From Durusdinium trenchii (taxonomy: Eukaryota > Sar > Dinophyceae > Suessiales > Symbiodiniaceae): DNA of 64,000 nucleotides. The position numbers were made by a program, and so were the translations under genes. The stretch lies in assembly GCA_963970005.1 (NCBI GenBank), contig CAXAMN010028939.1, positions 163,460 through 227,459 of the forward strand, read 5' to 3'. The notes beneath the pieces are model-generated. The model was not told the origin of the DNA. It saw only the letters and a list, made by a program, of their open reading frames with translations, and searched no databases. Positions 22,176 to 34,989 of the stretch are shown one piece after another. How positions within the stretch are numbered: position 1 is the first letter of the stretch; every line of letters starts with the position of its first letter.

Positions 22176-25100
22176 GCAGGCGCCCGGTGCAGGCCCGAAA
22201 ACAATAGCGGATCATGTTTCTATCCTTTGGGCCATCCTGGCCACTAGAACCAAATTGCAACTGCAGCGGACACGCTATGAACATCTATGCGAAGAGTCTT
22301 TATGAAGCAAACATGGCCTTGCAACCTGGCAAGCACAGTACAGCATGGCAGTGAAACACACTATATACTATAAACCATGCCCTGCAAGTTGGGTCTAAAT
22401 GAAGAGCTGCAGCTTGACAGGCTATTGTTGGATTCAAGTCGTATCACTGACGAGCAAAGCCAGGATGTTTATGTTTATGTTCAACTGGCCTAATTATGGA
22501 TCCTTTAAATGCTCATTGGCAATGCTTGCCATGCAGGGCTACTCTTGCTGGCAGCCAAGGGGCACAAGCACTTCTGGAGTGGCCTTCACAAAAGCGATGC
22601 ACAGCCAAGGAGGGTGTCTGTGCTGTTGGACACTGCGTCCGCGCTGTTTGTAAAAGGACCAAAAGGACAAAATCAAAGGATTTAGGAGGCACACCTGAGC
22701 CTGCCAGGCTGGCAGCACTTCAACCGTAACTGTTGAAGCTGCAGCGTCTTCAGATCTCTTTGCAGCAATGCCTTCGCTTTATTTCGCATTTATGTTTCTT
22801 GAAGCCTGAGATTCTATAAAAGCACGTCATTTCACGAGTTGTTAGACTTCAAGGATCAAGATTCCATATACAGTAAATCATTGAGGGCCAGGCCTTGCAT
22901 CAAGCGGCCCACTGTGAGTAGTGGTGTCGACAGTGGTAGTTTGGTGTGAGGCTTGTGGGGTACTAAATGTGGCAGTTCCTGGCGCCACCAATTGAATTGC
23001 AATTGCACTTCCATGTCGTTCCTCATGACAGTGCTGAGACAGTCCTCCACAATGTCTGAGGGTGGTAGTTTGGCGCTCTCCATGCTCTCCTCCATGCCTA
23101 CTTTGAAATTTGAGCAGGTCGATGGGACGTTTAATGTCCTTGTTTAACTCCTAACTTATATATATATATATACAGTCAAACTTTAACACTAGACCGGACA
23201 CGGAGCTACCCCCCCCCCGGCCGGTGTGTCAAGGTATATAAAAACAAAAACATATATATATATATACGTATATATTGATGCATACCACAAGCATTTTTAA
23301 CAAAGAACAGAAACGGCCACTACTCTAAACCTGAACAGCTACCACCACAACCACCGCGCAGTTGCAGCAAAGCAAAGCCAGGGACAAAAGAATAAATAAA
23401 TAAATATATATATATATATATATTGACATTCAACAAATTCAGCCGTCGCGCCTTGCTTGCTGTTTTCTGGCCAAACTGGAGGAGCAACCTCCACAAACAC
23501 TCATGGGAAGGCAACCAACCAATGAAACTGCTTGCCGCATCATAAGTGCTTGGCTTCAAATGGGCGCCAGTCTCCAAAGTCTGCCACAAAGAAGCGACAC
23601 GAAGAACAATTGTGGCCACTGAGACAAAAGAGTTGGCTTAGAGGGTAGGCTGGGCATTTCGGAACACAGCAGTACGGTCATTTTAGAACCCACCGGGTCT
23701 AGGGTCATTTTGGTAAACATAATTCCGGTAATTTTGGAAAACAAACGCTTATTCTTTCTCCCGCTTTGGGCCAAACAAGCACCCACTCCATGATAAGAAA
23801 TACTGGGACTGGGCCTCACTCATGGAAACCCAAGTCTCGTTGCAGTCAAGAAATCGGAGAGTGTTGCGCGAGGCGTGTTGGGGGAGAGCCTCCAGGTTGC
23901 AAGTGCACCCTCCTACTTAAAATCTCTAAAATTTGCACGTGCTTACCCTCACCTGACGGGTGGCCCACAGAAACCGCTCTCTAAGTTTGAATTGTTCATT
24001 CCTGCTGGCCCTCGTGTGGCCCACAAGCGGTATGCTCCAAGTTGGAATTGTTCCTTTCTTCTTTAAGTTTAACTCTGAGACTTGTCTTGCGAACTACAGG
24101 CTAAGCATGGCTAAGCCCCACTAAGACAGTAATGGTTCCCAACAACATACTCACATGAGGGTTGCAGTCCAACCAGTTCTCACCAAGGCAATTGTTTTCT
24201 GACTCATTTTTGCATATTTGTGTATTGATCACATTAATTGTTGCATTTATTGCGGTGTTTCTATCGCAGAATCGGCAAGTATCCCCCTAGACACGTCAGA
24301 AAAACAACATTTGGTTGCGCACTCCGTTTCGTCGTCCGTTGTAGTTTTTGTTGTAGTGGTTGTATTTATTCGCATGTGTTGATATGTTTTTGTATTTTTT
24401 GGTATTGCTTCGATTGTTTGGTGGCTATATTTCCTTGGTATTTTCAGAAAATGCCAGCCTGAATGTTGTGTTGTTATTTTTGAAGAACATACAAACTTTC
24501 ACCCTCGAGCTGCAAGCCGGCAAGCCGGCAAAACTCAACGAGCCATAGGTAGGCTGCATTGTAAAAGTGCAAGAACCAAATGCGTTTTTTGTCAAATGCA
24601 ATGTGATTTTTGCGTGGTCTTTATTTTCTGTTGTTTCCATATTACTCATTGTATCATTTACAGCTGGAACCGGGAACAAGGTGTGCTATCAAGGCTTTGG
24701 CGCCCCCAGCTTTCAATTTTGCCGCCCGCCGCCCGCACGCTTGAAAGCACACATATGAGAGCATGGGCATGGCAGCAAACAACAAAGGACACATGCGAGA
24801 GCAAATACTTGAGAGCACAGATATGTGAGCAAACGCACGGGCATGAGCAAGCACACGAATGAGAGCACCCATAAAATTGCATACCCAAAAGCACACGCAG
24901 GAGCACGCAGGTTACAGCAAACACCTGGGAGGTTCACAAATGGCCTTCGCTCCGGCGGAATCTGCACTTCCAGTTTGCAAAGCGCTGCCTCCCGGACCTG
25001 CCACGAAACCTGCAACTGAAGGCCCGGACAGTCTTGGTGGCAAGTTGGCTTTACGTGGCAGGGGAAGCCACTTTACTTGGATGCGCAGATTTCATGGCTG

Positions 25101-26237
25101 GCGCTGCCCTCTGGACGTCATATTTGGCCGTGTGTGAATCAACCTATTGTGTCGCAATGCAGCTCACGGAAAATCAAGCAGACTCTTGCACCTCACATGA
25201 AAGCAAAAACAACTGCTACCCCACCTAAGGCCAGGTAGTGTAGCCGCAAAACAATCAAAACATATCAACACAAGGTGCAGCCTAGTCTAGTTCACGGAAA
25301 ACGTTGCATGACAAATGAACATATGGTCCAAGGTCGAAGGAAATAAACATTTTTGATGGTCATGAAACATGCTGGAACTCTTCTGAGCTGATAAGACGAT
25401 CACAGCCGTTTGCAAGATAGAGCCACAGAATGGGAAAGTAGGTGCTGGACAATGTAGGTTCCGAAAGAAGCTCTTGGTCAACTATCCCGAAGGAGCTTTG
25501 CACGATGGCAGCTTGTGTGTGCTGCGCTCGAGGCAACTTGCAGGTAGCCACGATCTTTGCGCGAAGCAGCTCTCACTGCCACAGCTGGGCAGTCTGGATT
25601 CGGTAGTTTCGCCGCAGCAAAGCCCCATTGCTGACTGCCCGAGGGAAGGCCCTTGCCGACCCTAGAGTCGCCCGCAAGTGCTCGACGGTGTCCAAGTCTG
25701 GCACGCACCCTGTTCACACTGGGTAAGGCGGGCAAGGTTAGTGAGTGGAACGTGTGAATGATGGTAGAGTCCATGACCTCCTAGGTCCACTGCCTACATG
25801 CCCCCTGCTTCTTGAAGGAATCATGGTCATGGTCACGACTGGCAACCAAAAGGCTGACAACAGGACGACTCTTCTAAAGCAAGAATTAAGAATCTTCCGC
25901 TTGTGATAGTGGGTTGCACACACACAGCAAGAAGCGCGTTCAAGAGCTGCCACACGCAGGGTCGTTTTTGATAATAGTTAACAAATTGTTTGATTGCCAA
26001 TCCAGCACTTTTTGTCCCCAACCTTTTGTAATATTCTCTGATGTAATTACATCTTTGTACCCAGTTTTATGCATTCTATATATAACTAAGTGATATACAA
26101 GTCTTATTATATAAGTGATACATACATAAATAAATATATATATATATATAAACTCAAGAACCCGCTCTTTTTAACGGCGCTCCGCAGTTTGTCACAAAAG
26201 TTCTCGGAACAACACTCGAAAACTGATCACTCACAGA
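22176..26237. other. Intergenic, simple repeats, no gene recognised
   Basis: Microsatellites dominate: (TA)n at 23157-23172, 23252-23275 and 23403-23424, poly-C at about 23209-23219, and another (TA)n at 26134-26150. A cluster of GAGAGCACA-like units lies at 24750-24920. Short open frames on both strands show no motif or splice pairing. Confidence 0.5.
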
Positions 26238-26399
26238 TCAGCAAACCCTCTCTCTGGGTTGGCCTAACACACAGGCCTGTGGGGCACAGTTTTCCTCACA
26301 AGCCGAGAGCCCTAAGCCAAGCAATCTTTTTTGTGAGCAAAAAATTGCAAAAAAAGACTTCCTTCCAAGCCCCCCTTTTCTTGCGCGAGAGCGCGAGCT

Positions 26400-26540
26400 C
26401 AAGTGTGATGGAAAATGTTGGTGGTTGTGAAACACTCGAACGTAGGGGGTAAACTTCTGAGTCGGAAGCTTCATGTCCGCTAGAACAGCCATGCCTTCAT
26501 TAGTATAAATACGGGCTGTTTTCGCAGCTTGCCAACGCCC
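26400..26540 (-). pseudogene. Tyrosine recombinase, C-terminal tail fragment
   Basis: On the minus strand the frame reads GRWQAAKTARIYTNEG from 26540 onward, then MAVLADMKLPTQKFTPYVRV. In the family the GRWQ..TARIY segment follows the RRGGATFWF..KHxSxDRLL block and carries the catalytic tyrosine. Here that preceding block is absent on this strand and lies instead on the opposite strand immediately to the right. Confidence 0.8.
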
Positions 26541-26871
26541 AGGTCACAGAGGTCCGAAATAGCCACATTTTCATGAAGTCGGCTACGTCGCCTGCCGTAG
26601 TGAGTTTAGGCCTCACCAAAGGCGGCAAAAGAGTTGGAGCAGCAGAGTCCATCACGGTCACAGTTGACATTGCCTTAAAGTGGCTGTGGCAGTGGAAAGC
26701 GCAAAATGCGCCCTCGGCCGAGTTTGTTGCATCGGTGTCCACTTGGAGGAGACTTTTTAAGACATGCTTAGCCACTTTGGAGATCACCCTGTTTGAGTTC
26801 AGATCACTCCCTGCGTAGAGGAGGGGCGACCTTTTGGTTCGCCAAGCACGGGTCTCTCGATAAACTTTTGA
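26541..26871 (+). pseudogene. Tyrosine recombinase, inverted middle segment
   Basis: On the plus strand the frame reads EVRNSHIFMKSATSPAVVSL, GLTKGGKRVGAAESITVTV and TWRRLFKTCLATLEITLFEF. After a small indel near 26798 it continues SLRRGGATFWFAKHGSLDKL up to about 26870. The R..RRGG segment corresponds to the conserved catalytic arginine region of tyrosine recombinases. The N-terminal and C-terminal neighbours of this segment are on the minus strand, so it has been flipped in place. Coordinates of the breakpoints are good to a few bases. Confidence 0.8.
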
Positions 26872-27528
26872 TTTCCCCTGTGCGCAACATGCCGTAAAAA
26901 GCTAGGAGCAATGATACCCCAAAGCCAAAATGGCCATGAAAAAAGCTCCAGCCCACCATAGCATGAACAGCAGTCTCTGTGAGAGGCGGGGCCCGGTTTG
27001 GTACCTCGTTTGTGTGCCATGTCTTAAGCAACCTCCAAGTAGCCGGCAGCTGCCCCTTCAGCTTTGGATCTGCGTCCTGGAGGCCAGCAACCGTATCTGA
27101 AGCCAGCCCTCGGCCCTCGCCCTCCGACCTAGGAATTCAATGTATTCACTCAGGAGCCCGTCCAGGTGCTCCCGTTTGCGAGGAAGGCTGAGGTGGTTCT
27201 GCTCCAGGAAGTCATAGAAACTCTGCCGAGCTAATGTGTATCTTTGATGGGTTTTGGGAGAAACAGTGAGCGACTTGAGGGAACCCAATTCTTTGCGCTG
27301 TGCCTGCCTGGATGAGGGAGCCGATGCCCCCGAAGAACTGCAGCCATCGCCGTGCGAGTCGGAGCTTGCCAATCCAGCCAAATGATTCAAGCCTCGGACC
27401 ACACCAGATAGCACTGTACATAACTGTACCATCAGCAAGCGGGTGACTGGACTCAAACATCCGGATCCACTGTAAGGGGATACAATGGCCCACCAAGCCC
27501 CTGTCTGCTGTCTGCGCTCGCTCGTCAC
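26872..27528 (-). pseudogene. Tyrosine recombinase, N-terminal core-binding part
   Basis: The minus-strand frame contains SLTVSPKTHQRYTLARQSFY and DFLEQNHLSLPRKREHLDGL (SAM-like core-binding domain). After a frameshift near 27130 it reads GRGLASDTVAGLQDADPKLK, WRLLKTWHTNEVPNRAPPL and SLLLAFYGMLRTGEIKS. MLRTGE holds the first catalytic arginine of the family. The family-like sequence stops at about 26872, where the inverted middle segment begins. The frame upstream of 27340 is not clearly part of the recombinase. Confidence 0.8.
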
Positions 27529-27751
27529 GCCTCAACACGTCAGCCGCTCGCTCGAATGCATGCTGCAAGCCGCGCATAGCCCCACCATCCGTCTTCTCGA
27601 CCTCGGCGGTTGGCCGCTCAGCAAATTCGTTCTCCCTGGACAAGCGGTCCAGGAGCCTGCGCCACAACCACTTCGGGTGCTGTTGCAGGATCGTCAAATA
27701 TCTTTTTGAGGAGAGACCCCCTCCCCCATTCATAGTCCCCATCTCCTCTCA

Positions 27752-28219
27752 TTGTGTTTTCTTCTTGCCGTCGCCCTTCTCCTTCTTTCCCTTCTCGCCC
27801 TTGCCTTCGTGCTTCTCGTCCTTCCACTTGCTTTTGCTTCCTTTTTCCTTGCCCTTGCCCCGCTCCCAGGGCACATTGCTGGCCCGATGCAACACCTTGG
27901 CTTCCTGATGAGCAGCTTGTCCAGCGAGATTCACCTCCGTGTTGGACGCTAAGCCGCCCTTCTCCATGGGCAAAAGCTCCATCTGCCGCAACAGGTCTGC
28001 ACGAAGTCCTCGTGAAAGCCCCTCTAAGCTCTTGAGTCGTTGACACATCACGCCCAAGGCCGCTGATACGAGGCCTTCCAGCAACCTCATGTTCTGACAC
28101 AGCTGCTGGCGGCAATACTGTAGTATAATAGGCTTCACTCCCGCCTTCTCTGCCTCCGGGAGTGAAGCTCCAAGCATCATCCTCCGCTGAGCTTCTAATA
28201 CCATAGTTGCTGTCAGCAC
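27752..28219 (-). pseudogene. Gag-like protein, conserved core and basic tail
   Basis: The frame reads YPGVLTATMVLEAQRRMML, then KPIILQYCRQQLCQNM, VMCQRLKSLEGLSRGLRADL and QMELLPMEKGGLASNTEVNL. It ends with a Lys/Gly-rich tail (GKGEKGKKEKGDGKKKTQ). This order matches a gag-like domain that I recall as preceding the recombinase in dinoflagellate elements; it would package element RNA. A frameshift near 28215-28225 separates it from the N-terminal part. Confidence 0.65.
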
Positions 28220-28234
28220 CCCAGGGTAGCGCCG

Positions 28235-28951
28235 CTATATTCTTTGAGTGGCAGTCAGAGGCGAGAAGAATTCCTCTGGCGCTTCCTCCTCCTCCTCCGT
28301 CACGGATGTGTCTGATGTCCCGCTCGACGTCGATGACTTTGAACTCTCCTTCTTGTTTCTGCTGCGCTTTCCTCGCTTCTTTGCCTTCCTTCGAAGTCTG
28401 CGTCGGACCTCCTCTTTGGGATCTGGGCCTGTAGTTGCAAATAGGGCCTCCGCCGTCTTGATGCTGATCACCTTGTTGCGGGCCCTCTTCTGCCTCCTCT
28501 TCTCCTTCTTCTTGCTTCGGGCCTTCTTCTGCTTTTCGTCTTCTTCTCCCGAAATGTTGCGCCGCCGCCTCGGGCTTTGGGTCTCCTCCTCTTCCTTTCC
28601 CCCTGGCTGTGGCCTCTCTTCTCAAGCCCTCGAGTTCGTCCCTCTCTGCTTCGCGCGAGTTTGACCGCTGATGAACTTCAGAATAGCTTCCGTGGATGTC
28701 CCATGGACCTGACAGGTCACCCACGCACCGTCTTCCCCCATCAACAGACTTGTAAACTCGCCCACGACTTCGGCCTCGTTATCCCAATATTTGCCTTGGA
28801 TGTGCACTGCTTTCATGCCCCGGATCTCCTTCAGCTCCAGCTCGTGTGCCTGAATCCACCCGTCCCCAACTGAATCCGCCATGGCCGGGCGGGGTCTGAC
28901 CCTCCTCCGGTCTACGACCCCTGCTAACCTCCTCATCCGTTTCGGCGCCAT
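28235..28951 (-). pseudogene. Gag-like protein, N-terminal part
   Basis: Two successive minus-strand frames belong here. The upstream one (28951-28622) has WIQAHELELKEIRGMKAVHI and AEVVGEFTSLLMGEDGAWVT, a small beta-rich domain seen at the start of this family. The downstream one (28471-28235) is Lys/Arg- and Glu-rich (RRKAKKRGKRSRNKKESS, EEEEEAPEEFF). They are in different frames, so at least one indel lies between them at about 28480-28620. Confidence 0.55.
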
Positions 28952-30040
28952 GTCGGGTCACGCGCCTTGTGCCACTTGAACTCACGATCCCGAGCCTTCT
29001 TCTTGAGGCCCTTGTTTCTCTATGTTTCTCTTCTTCTTTTTCTTCTTGACCTCCCTCTGCTGATGCCGCGGTTGGTTTCGATGGGCCAAGATTGGTCCTT
29101 GCCACTCAACCTGTGCTCGGTGGCTGGGGACTGGCTTCTTCTGACTCGGCGCGGCAATGGGTGCAGGCTCGCCCCACTCCTCGTGATTGGAGACTGCTTC
29201 CTCCTCTGACTCTTCCTCGAACTCCTCTTCGTCGTGCTCTTCTGTACCAGGGGCTTCAGTAGCCCCCGCTGCACCTGATGACTCCCCGGGGTCTCCGCAA
29301 CGGCAGCCTCCTCCTCAACGCCTGCCTCAGCCTAGTTCTTGACTTGCCGCTGGCCTCTCCGGGACGGAGTGCGAGGCTCGCTAGGTGAAGGCTTTGAAGT
29401 AGGCCTCAATCCAAAGCCACTGGGATCCTCTGCAATACTCTGGTCCTTCTCCTCCTTGGTGACTCCTTTGACAACCTTTGTTCTTGATGCACTGGATCGA
29501 AGCCTGTCGTCTCTGGAGCCTCCTCGGTCGCTGTAACCTCCTTTTTGGGCTTTCTCAGACGTGCCAAAGGAGGCCGAGTCTCAACCTCCCGAGCTGCTGC
29601 AGGAACTGCCTTGTCCTCTGCTTTCTCCTCTGCGGGTGCCTTGTTCGGAGCTGCTGCAGGGCCACTCTCGACGACTTCACTGGATCCCTCTTGCGGCGAC
29701 CCAGACGGTGGCGCGGAGTTGGGCCCCCGGGCCGCTCGCCGTATGTAGCCTCAGGGAGGGCTCCCCCTGGTGGTCCGGGAGGCCCTGCCCCTCCGGCTGG
29801 CGCCCCCGCTTCCCCAGGGGCCTCGCTCCTCAGTGGATCCAGGTATGCGTGTTCCAAGATCTGAGTGTAGGATGTGTAGGCACCCTGTAGAATAGGAGTA
29901 GCTCGGGCACGAAGCTGATTTGTCGACCCTTCGTGGAACAGAAGGAGGAATAGCCGTTCCACTACCTGGCAACAAGGGCAACGGCATTGGTCCACGACGT
30001 GCGTCGGACGGCGGCCTCCCAGTGCCGAGGAGGCCATCCA
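28952..30040 (-). other. Upstream part of the element: acidic and Pro/Ala/Gly-rich coding-like sequence
   Basis: On the minus strand frames such as 30037-29555 (MASSALGGRRPTHVVDQCRC) and 29274-29020 (Arg/Ser-rich) are open but change frame repeatedly. Composition is strongly biased to Glu, Lys, Pro, Ala and Gly. It is consistent with a disordered N-terminal extension of the gag-like protein; GC content is higher than in the flanks. Specific reading frames cannot be fixed. Confidence 0.35.
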
Positions 30041-33000
30041 ACCTCCTTAAGCCAGAACACCGCGGTTAAAAGTTTTGGGTCTTTCGTTTTTAGATACGGT
30101 ACGAGGCCCATATGCAAGGGTTACGAGCATACCTTAAACATTGCACAGCCATGCAAAGTGGCCCATTTCCATCCATTCCCACATGGCCTCCCCAAGCTGG
30201 CCAGGCAGGCTTTGGAGCTTCCTCCATTGGTAAAGTAGGCCAAACAAAATCTTCACACCAGTGTGCTTCTGACACCTTCTCTGGAGCACTTGGCGGGAAT
30301 GTCTGTCCACTTGCGGGCGCCAAGTCTCCCTGGCCGTGACGCTTTGCTTTGCATGGTGCTGGGATCTCAGCTGACCGCCTGCGGCTCGTTTTTCCGTCTG
30401 CTCTGCCCACCTCACACAAGCAAATCAAGTGCAACAGGACCTATGTTGACAATCAACGCCCCTGCTGCTTCTCACACTGCTGTCGCAAGAAACTAGTAAC
30501 CTGCCCCAAACACACCCGGTCACCAAGCGCTTCGATCAGTTGCTCCCTTGAGTGGAACCGATAGATGACAATTTGACAACATGCATGCACTTTGCTAACT
30601 TTTCTAACTTTTCCCAAACAAGGTCAACAAAAAGGCAAACACAAAAAGAACATGTAGGCTTCCCAGGCTAGTAAGGCTCGGCAAGGCCTCTAGCAAATGA
30701 GCGCGTGTAACAATTTCCCTCATTTTCTCCGGACAGCTTAGTTATCAAAATCAAACGGCCAAATGCAAGGCATTTTTTCTAATTACTAGAACATTCAACT
30801 AGTCGCTGAACTTGACAGCTAGGCCCTTGTGTTTCTGTGCTGTTAAGCTCGCGGCTGTTGTTGCTCGTGTCCCGCGAGAAGGGTTATATAACGGTTAAAG
30901 CTGGTGCTTAACTTTCAACCTAACATCCAATGTACTTTGCAAACGCACAGCCGCCATTGCTGCAAGCCAATGCAAGCTATAGCAGCTATCTCAGCTCCGA
31001 CCCGTCAACTGGGCACTGTGACTCAGGACCCTTGGATTTAGAGGCAGGTTCAAGTGTCGGAGCGGATGCGTGGACATGGGTGGATGCCCACAGCGTGCAG
31101 GAGACCATGAAGACAGTTGGCCAATGTATCTGAGAAAGGGTTTGCTTCACAAGCGGGCCGATGAACTCATCTCCGCGCGCCATCGAATTTCCGATGTGCA
31201 GGCATGGCCGGCAAAATCAACCCCAAAAAAAGGCACCAAACTGACACGTCTATTCTCAACAGTCCATATATAAGATATCAATAGGTATAGCTCTTGCAAG
31301 AGACTCGGTGAAAGGCCACACACACACACACATTTGAACCTGTTCGATGCCATTGGACGATCAAAAACTACCAAAACACATCAAAAAACTTGAAGATCCC
31401 GGAAGGAGAATTACCCGTGGTTGAAGGTTGGCCTTCTCTGAGAGGGGGATGCTAGCTACACTGCTCACACTAGCTGGATTGCAAAGTGGTGGCATGCTCA
31501 CCCTCAGCAACAAGCATTGCAGGCCGTTGAAAAATGAGGCTGAAGTGCGCGGAATGCCAGAAGCAACGCCAGCTGCACCCATTCTGGCTGAACCACTGCA
31601 TTACACCAACCCTCAATGTAAAATGACTCATGGGTTTGCGGATTACATATCATGCGTAAAGGGCACTTCACGAGCATTTATCATTTTACACGTTGCAATA
31701 GTGGCATTGTAGCGCAAGATGTGTGAGCCATGTGAAAGATCTGCCGGAGAACCAGCTTTAATATGCTGCACTTTGCCCGAAGTCGCTCGAACAATGACAG
31801 GGTCCTATGCACCATCACTGCAGGAGCAATGGTTATATCGACCCTGTGGTCTCAAAATGTGGGCATGCTCCTTCCTGAGTTTGCAGAGATCCTGGCCAAA
31901 TAACGTGTTGGCAGAAGTGTACCTCTTGTTGCCTTTTTGTCTCGGCTTTGCTTCAAGCTGCTCAGTAAACAGTGATTGGACCAGTCTAACTGCACCTTGC
32001 TCGGTCAAGGCAGCAACTATGGGCAAGGGCCAAAAATGACGAAAGCAGAATGGATGCTCTTAATCGTTCTAGAAGATCTACAGTCTTCCGATCCATTTCA
32101 ATTTCTGTTTGGAATGCGCTTGGTCATATGTTGTTTGTCATTGCGTCGGACAGTTAACAAAAAGCAACCACCCGCTAGGGCCTGGCTGCGCCAGCGCGGA
32201 GATGTCCCACAAACTGAGCGTCCACTTAGGCTCATGATGCAACACTGAAAGCAACGAAAAGGCTTGATGCGCATGTCCGAAGTAAAGGCCTGGGCAAAAC
32301 TCCTGCAGTGTGGATGAAAAGGACCAACTTACAATGTGTAGCTACGTCACCTTGCAGATTTCAAACAAGTGCCACCTGAATCAGCAGGTCCCTCTGCAGC
32401 AGGCCTGATTTTCACCTTAGGCATTTTACTTCAGGAAAGACAGGACAACATAGGACAACATGATCCAAGTTTTTGCAAATCCCGTCCTTTTCTGAAGGAA
32501 CCAAAAAAAAGCAACATGACATGTTTCATCTATATACAATAAGTTTTGAGCTCTCTTCCATGCTTCGCCCCGGAGCTCACCTCGACACAAAAAAACAAGT
32601 ACTGTAGATGATGACAAACTGCTTACACTCAAAGACCCTGTTTCAAAACAACCGATGATCAAGCAAAAAGAGTATGAGTATCAACTTTCAAGATATTCAA
32701 GTCAAGTGTCTGCTGAGTAATGTGTCCAAACATTGCCGCTGGTACTGCAGCAACTCGCTCTCGGAGCGAGCAGCGCCCCAAACTCTGACCTGTGAGTAGC
32801 TTTGGCCACCAAGCCCACCATGATGGTTGAGGCAAAAATGAGGCAAGCGGTTAGCGGGGGTGAACAAACAAGGTCGGAATCAAAAAATCAAAACAGCCAA
32901 GTGGGCTGTTGGGTTGATATTGTAATACAGTTATAAGTCAAAGCAATATCCAAGTGTGTCCTTTACCCAGGTCACTATTTACCGGTGCTGGTTGAGTGTG

Positions 33001-34980
33001 CACATACATAACCCATTCTGGACAGGCAAGGGGGCTTGGCGATGAAGCTGCACGTGTTTTTTCAATGGGGTACATGCGTGCCTGATGACACGGGGTATTC
33101 GATGCAATGCTCTCGGCTTTAGCCTGTTGAGGGGTACGTTAACACGTAGTGAGGTGCCTTGTTTTCAGAGAAGCCAAGATCAAAGAAAGGGTTGCGTGAC
33201 GTGAACTGTGGCAGAATGGCAAAGGAAGGGATCTTTCTAAGTGAGGGAAAATGCAGCAACACGACGTCAAGAGACTTATAACACTCTATCGCATGAACAA
33301 ATTAAGGCCTAATAATAAATCATACCGCTAGAATTGATGCGGGGGGAGGGCCCGCGAGAAATTGTCTCACATGTTACTTCCAGATTCTGAGACTGGACGG
33401 GTTTGATTTTTCCACTCTGAACTTTCGTTATGACATCTGTGATCGTCTGAAATGTGTCATCGAATCAGCATGCAATTAAATTGGGATGTGAGAGAGTGGG
33501 GGGTGAGGTGGTGGGAAAACCGGAGATGTCAGTCATGCCATCTTCGTTGTTATGGCATCAGCATCATGCATTTAATGGGGCTCAGAACCTATCTTTTAGA
33601 AATTGCACTGCTTTTGGGGAGTTCGGTCAATGAAAGCTCATCATAAGCCCTCAGGACATGCTCACTGTGCGGCTAGAATGAGCATACAATTCAATAAATC
33701 ATTGTATAATATTGTAATATATTGTATAAAAACATTCTGCAGGCCAACGCCAGCCCAGAATCAGAATGACCCACATTTGCCAAAGAACATTCTCCAAGGA
33801 AACACCTATATTTTGTAGATTGCATTTTTCAGAAATTTGGCCTCTGTGATCTCCATATCTGCAGGACCAAATCCCAGATCTGCCTTCAAAACACACGGAA
33901 ACTGTAGAATGCCTGCCGCGTGCTGTTTGAAAATGTAAAAACTTCGAAATTCAAGGGCACCTCCAAAGTGACCTGCAGCCCGGACTGCTGGGATGTCACA
34001 GCAAGCTCGCCATCTACAAGCACCTGCAAGTTTGCAAATTTCCAAGGCATGCCAATCCTTCAGTTTTACCTAACTTGAAAATCACTACTTTTGGTTCGGA
34101 TCAGCTGCAGGGTGCTACAGGGACGGCGGCCCACAATGAACCCTCAAAAAGGACTTCAAAAACATGTCATGTCCTGCTAGCCACGAATAGCTAGCTGACA
34201 ACTCAGCCATCTCACAGGACTTGACGGTGATCAAATCACTTAGAAAATCGATGAGAAATCACCGCGAACCCCCGCCACAATTGCACCACAATCATTACAA
34301 CCGCTATATAAATCTCATCCAACCCCTTCTTACAAATCCCTCGCAACCCTGCTCGAAGCAAGACACATGATGATATTTAAAAGTGCGCCTGCGCCCCGTG
34401 GCAATTACATTACATAATAAATCCCAGACTGCAACATGTTCTATTCTAGCTGCTGGCTGCTAGCTTGTGATGGGGCGTGAAATGCATACGCATGGTCACT
34501 TCGTGGGTGAACAAATTTTGCATCCTAATGTTTATTTAACAAATTGCAGTGTCGAGGAAAGAGGCATGGACGCCCGCACAGGATGATACATGTAAAAAAG
34601 ACAGCAGGCCAACCAAAAAACACAATACAAAAAGAACACACGCATTGAAAACAACAAACAGTGTAACAGTGTATGTTTGGTTTGGGTGGAACATTGAAGG
34701 GTATAAATACCTCTTGAATCCCGATTGAAACCTCGCAAATGCTCGAGAGGTCGCCATCGCAAACCCCTCCCAATTCTACTTACAACAGGCAACGAAACCT
34801 TCGAGCTGACCTGAAGACTGAAGACCTCATCTCCGATGGTGAGATGGGGGAAGAAGAAAAACCGGGAAGTGGTCCCTGTTGCACAAAACGTTAGGCCGGC
34901 AAGAGCATCCCGCCAGGTTGAAATTACATAAACGTGTAGGTGCGTGCTTCCCGAAAGCACCTGCGAAGGGTTCTCTGTAA
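30041..34980. other. Intergenic, no gene recognised
   Basis: Frames on both strands are short and lack motifs. A pair of ~300-base ORFs at 30090-30434 lies on the minus strand without recognisable content. (CA)n occurs at 31317-31333. AT-rich sequence with TATAATATTGTAATATATTGTAT repeats is present near 33695-33730. Confidence 0.5.
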
Positions 34981-34989
34981 AGAGCGCCG

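Larger units (their letters stand above)
26238..30040 (-). mobile_element. Broken tyrosine-recombinase retroelement (gag-like + recombinase, no RT)
   Basis: Read on the minus strand, this region contains, in order, a Pro/Ala-rich and acidic upstream part, a gag-like protein (28951 to 27752) and a tyrosine recombinase (about 27340 to 26400). The gag-like and recombinase parts match, from memory, a polyprotein family present in very many copies in Symbiodinium-type genomes, similar in plan to DIRS-like elements. Only about 400 bases separate them and no reverse transcriptase or RNase H motif is visible there, so this copy has lost that part or is a non-autonomous derivative. Several frameshifts and one internal inversion mark it as dead. 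Ends and target duplication were not found. Confidence 0.65.
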
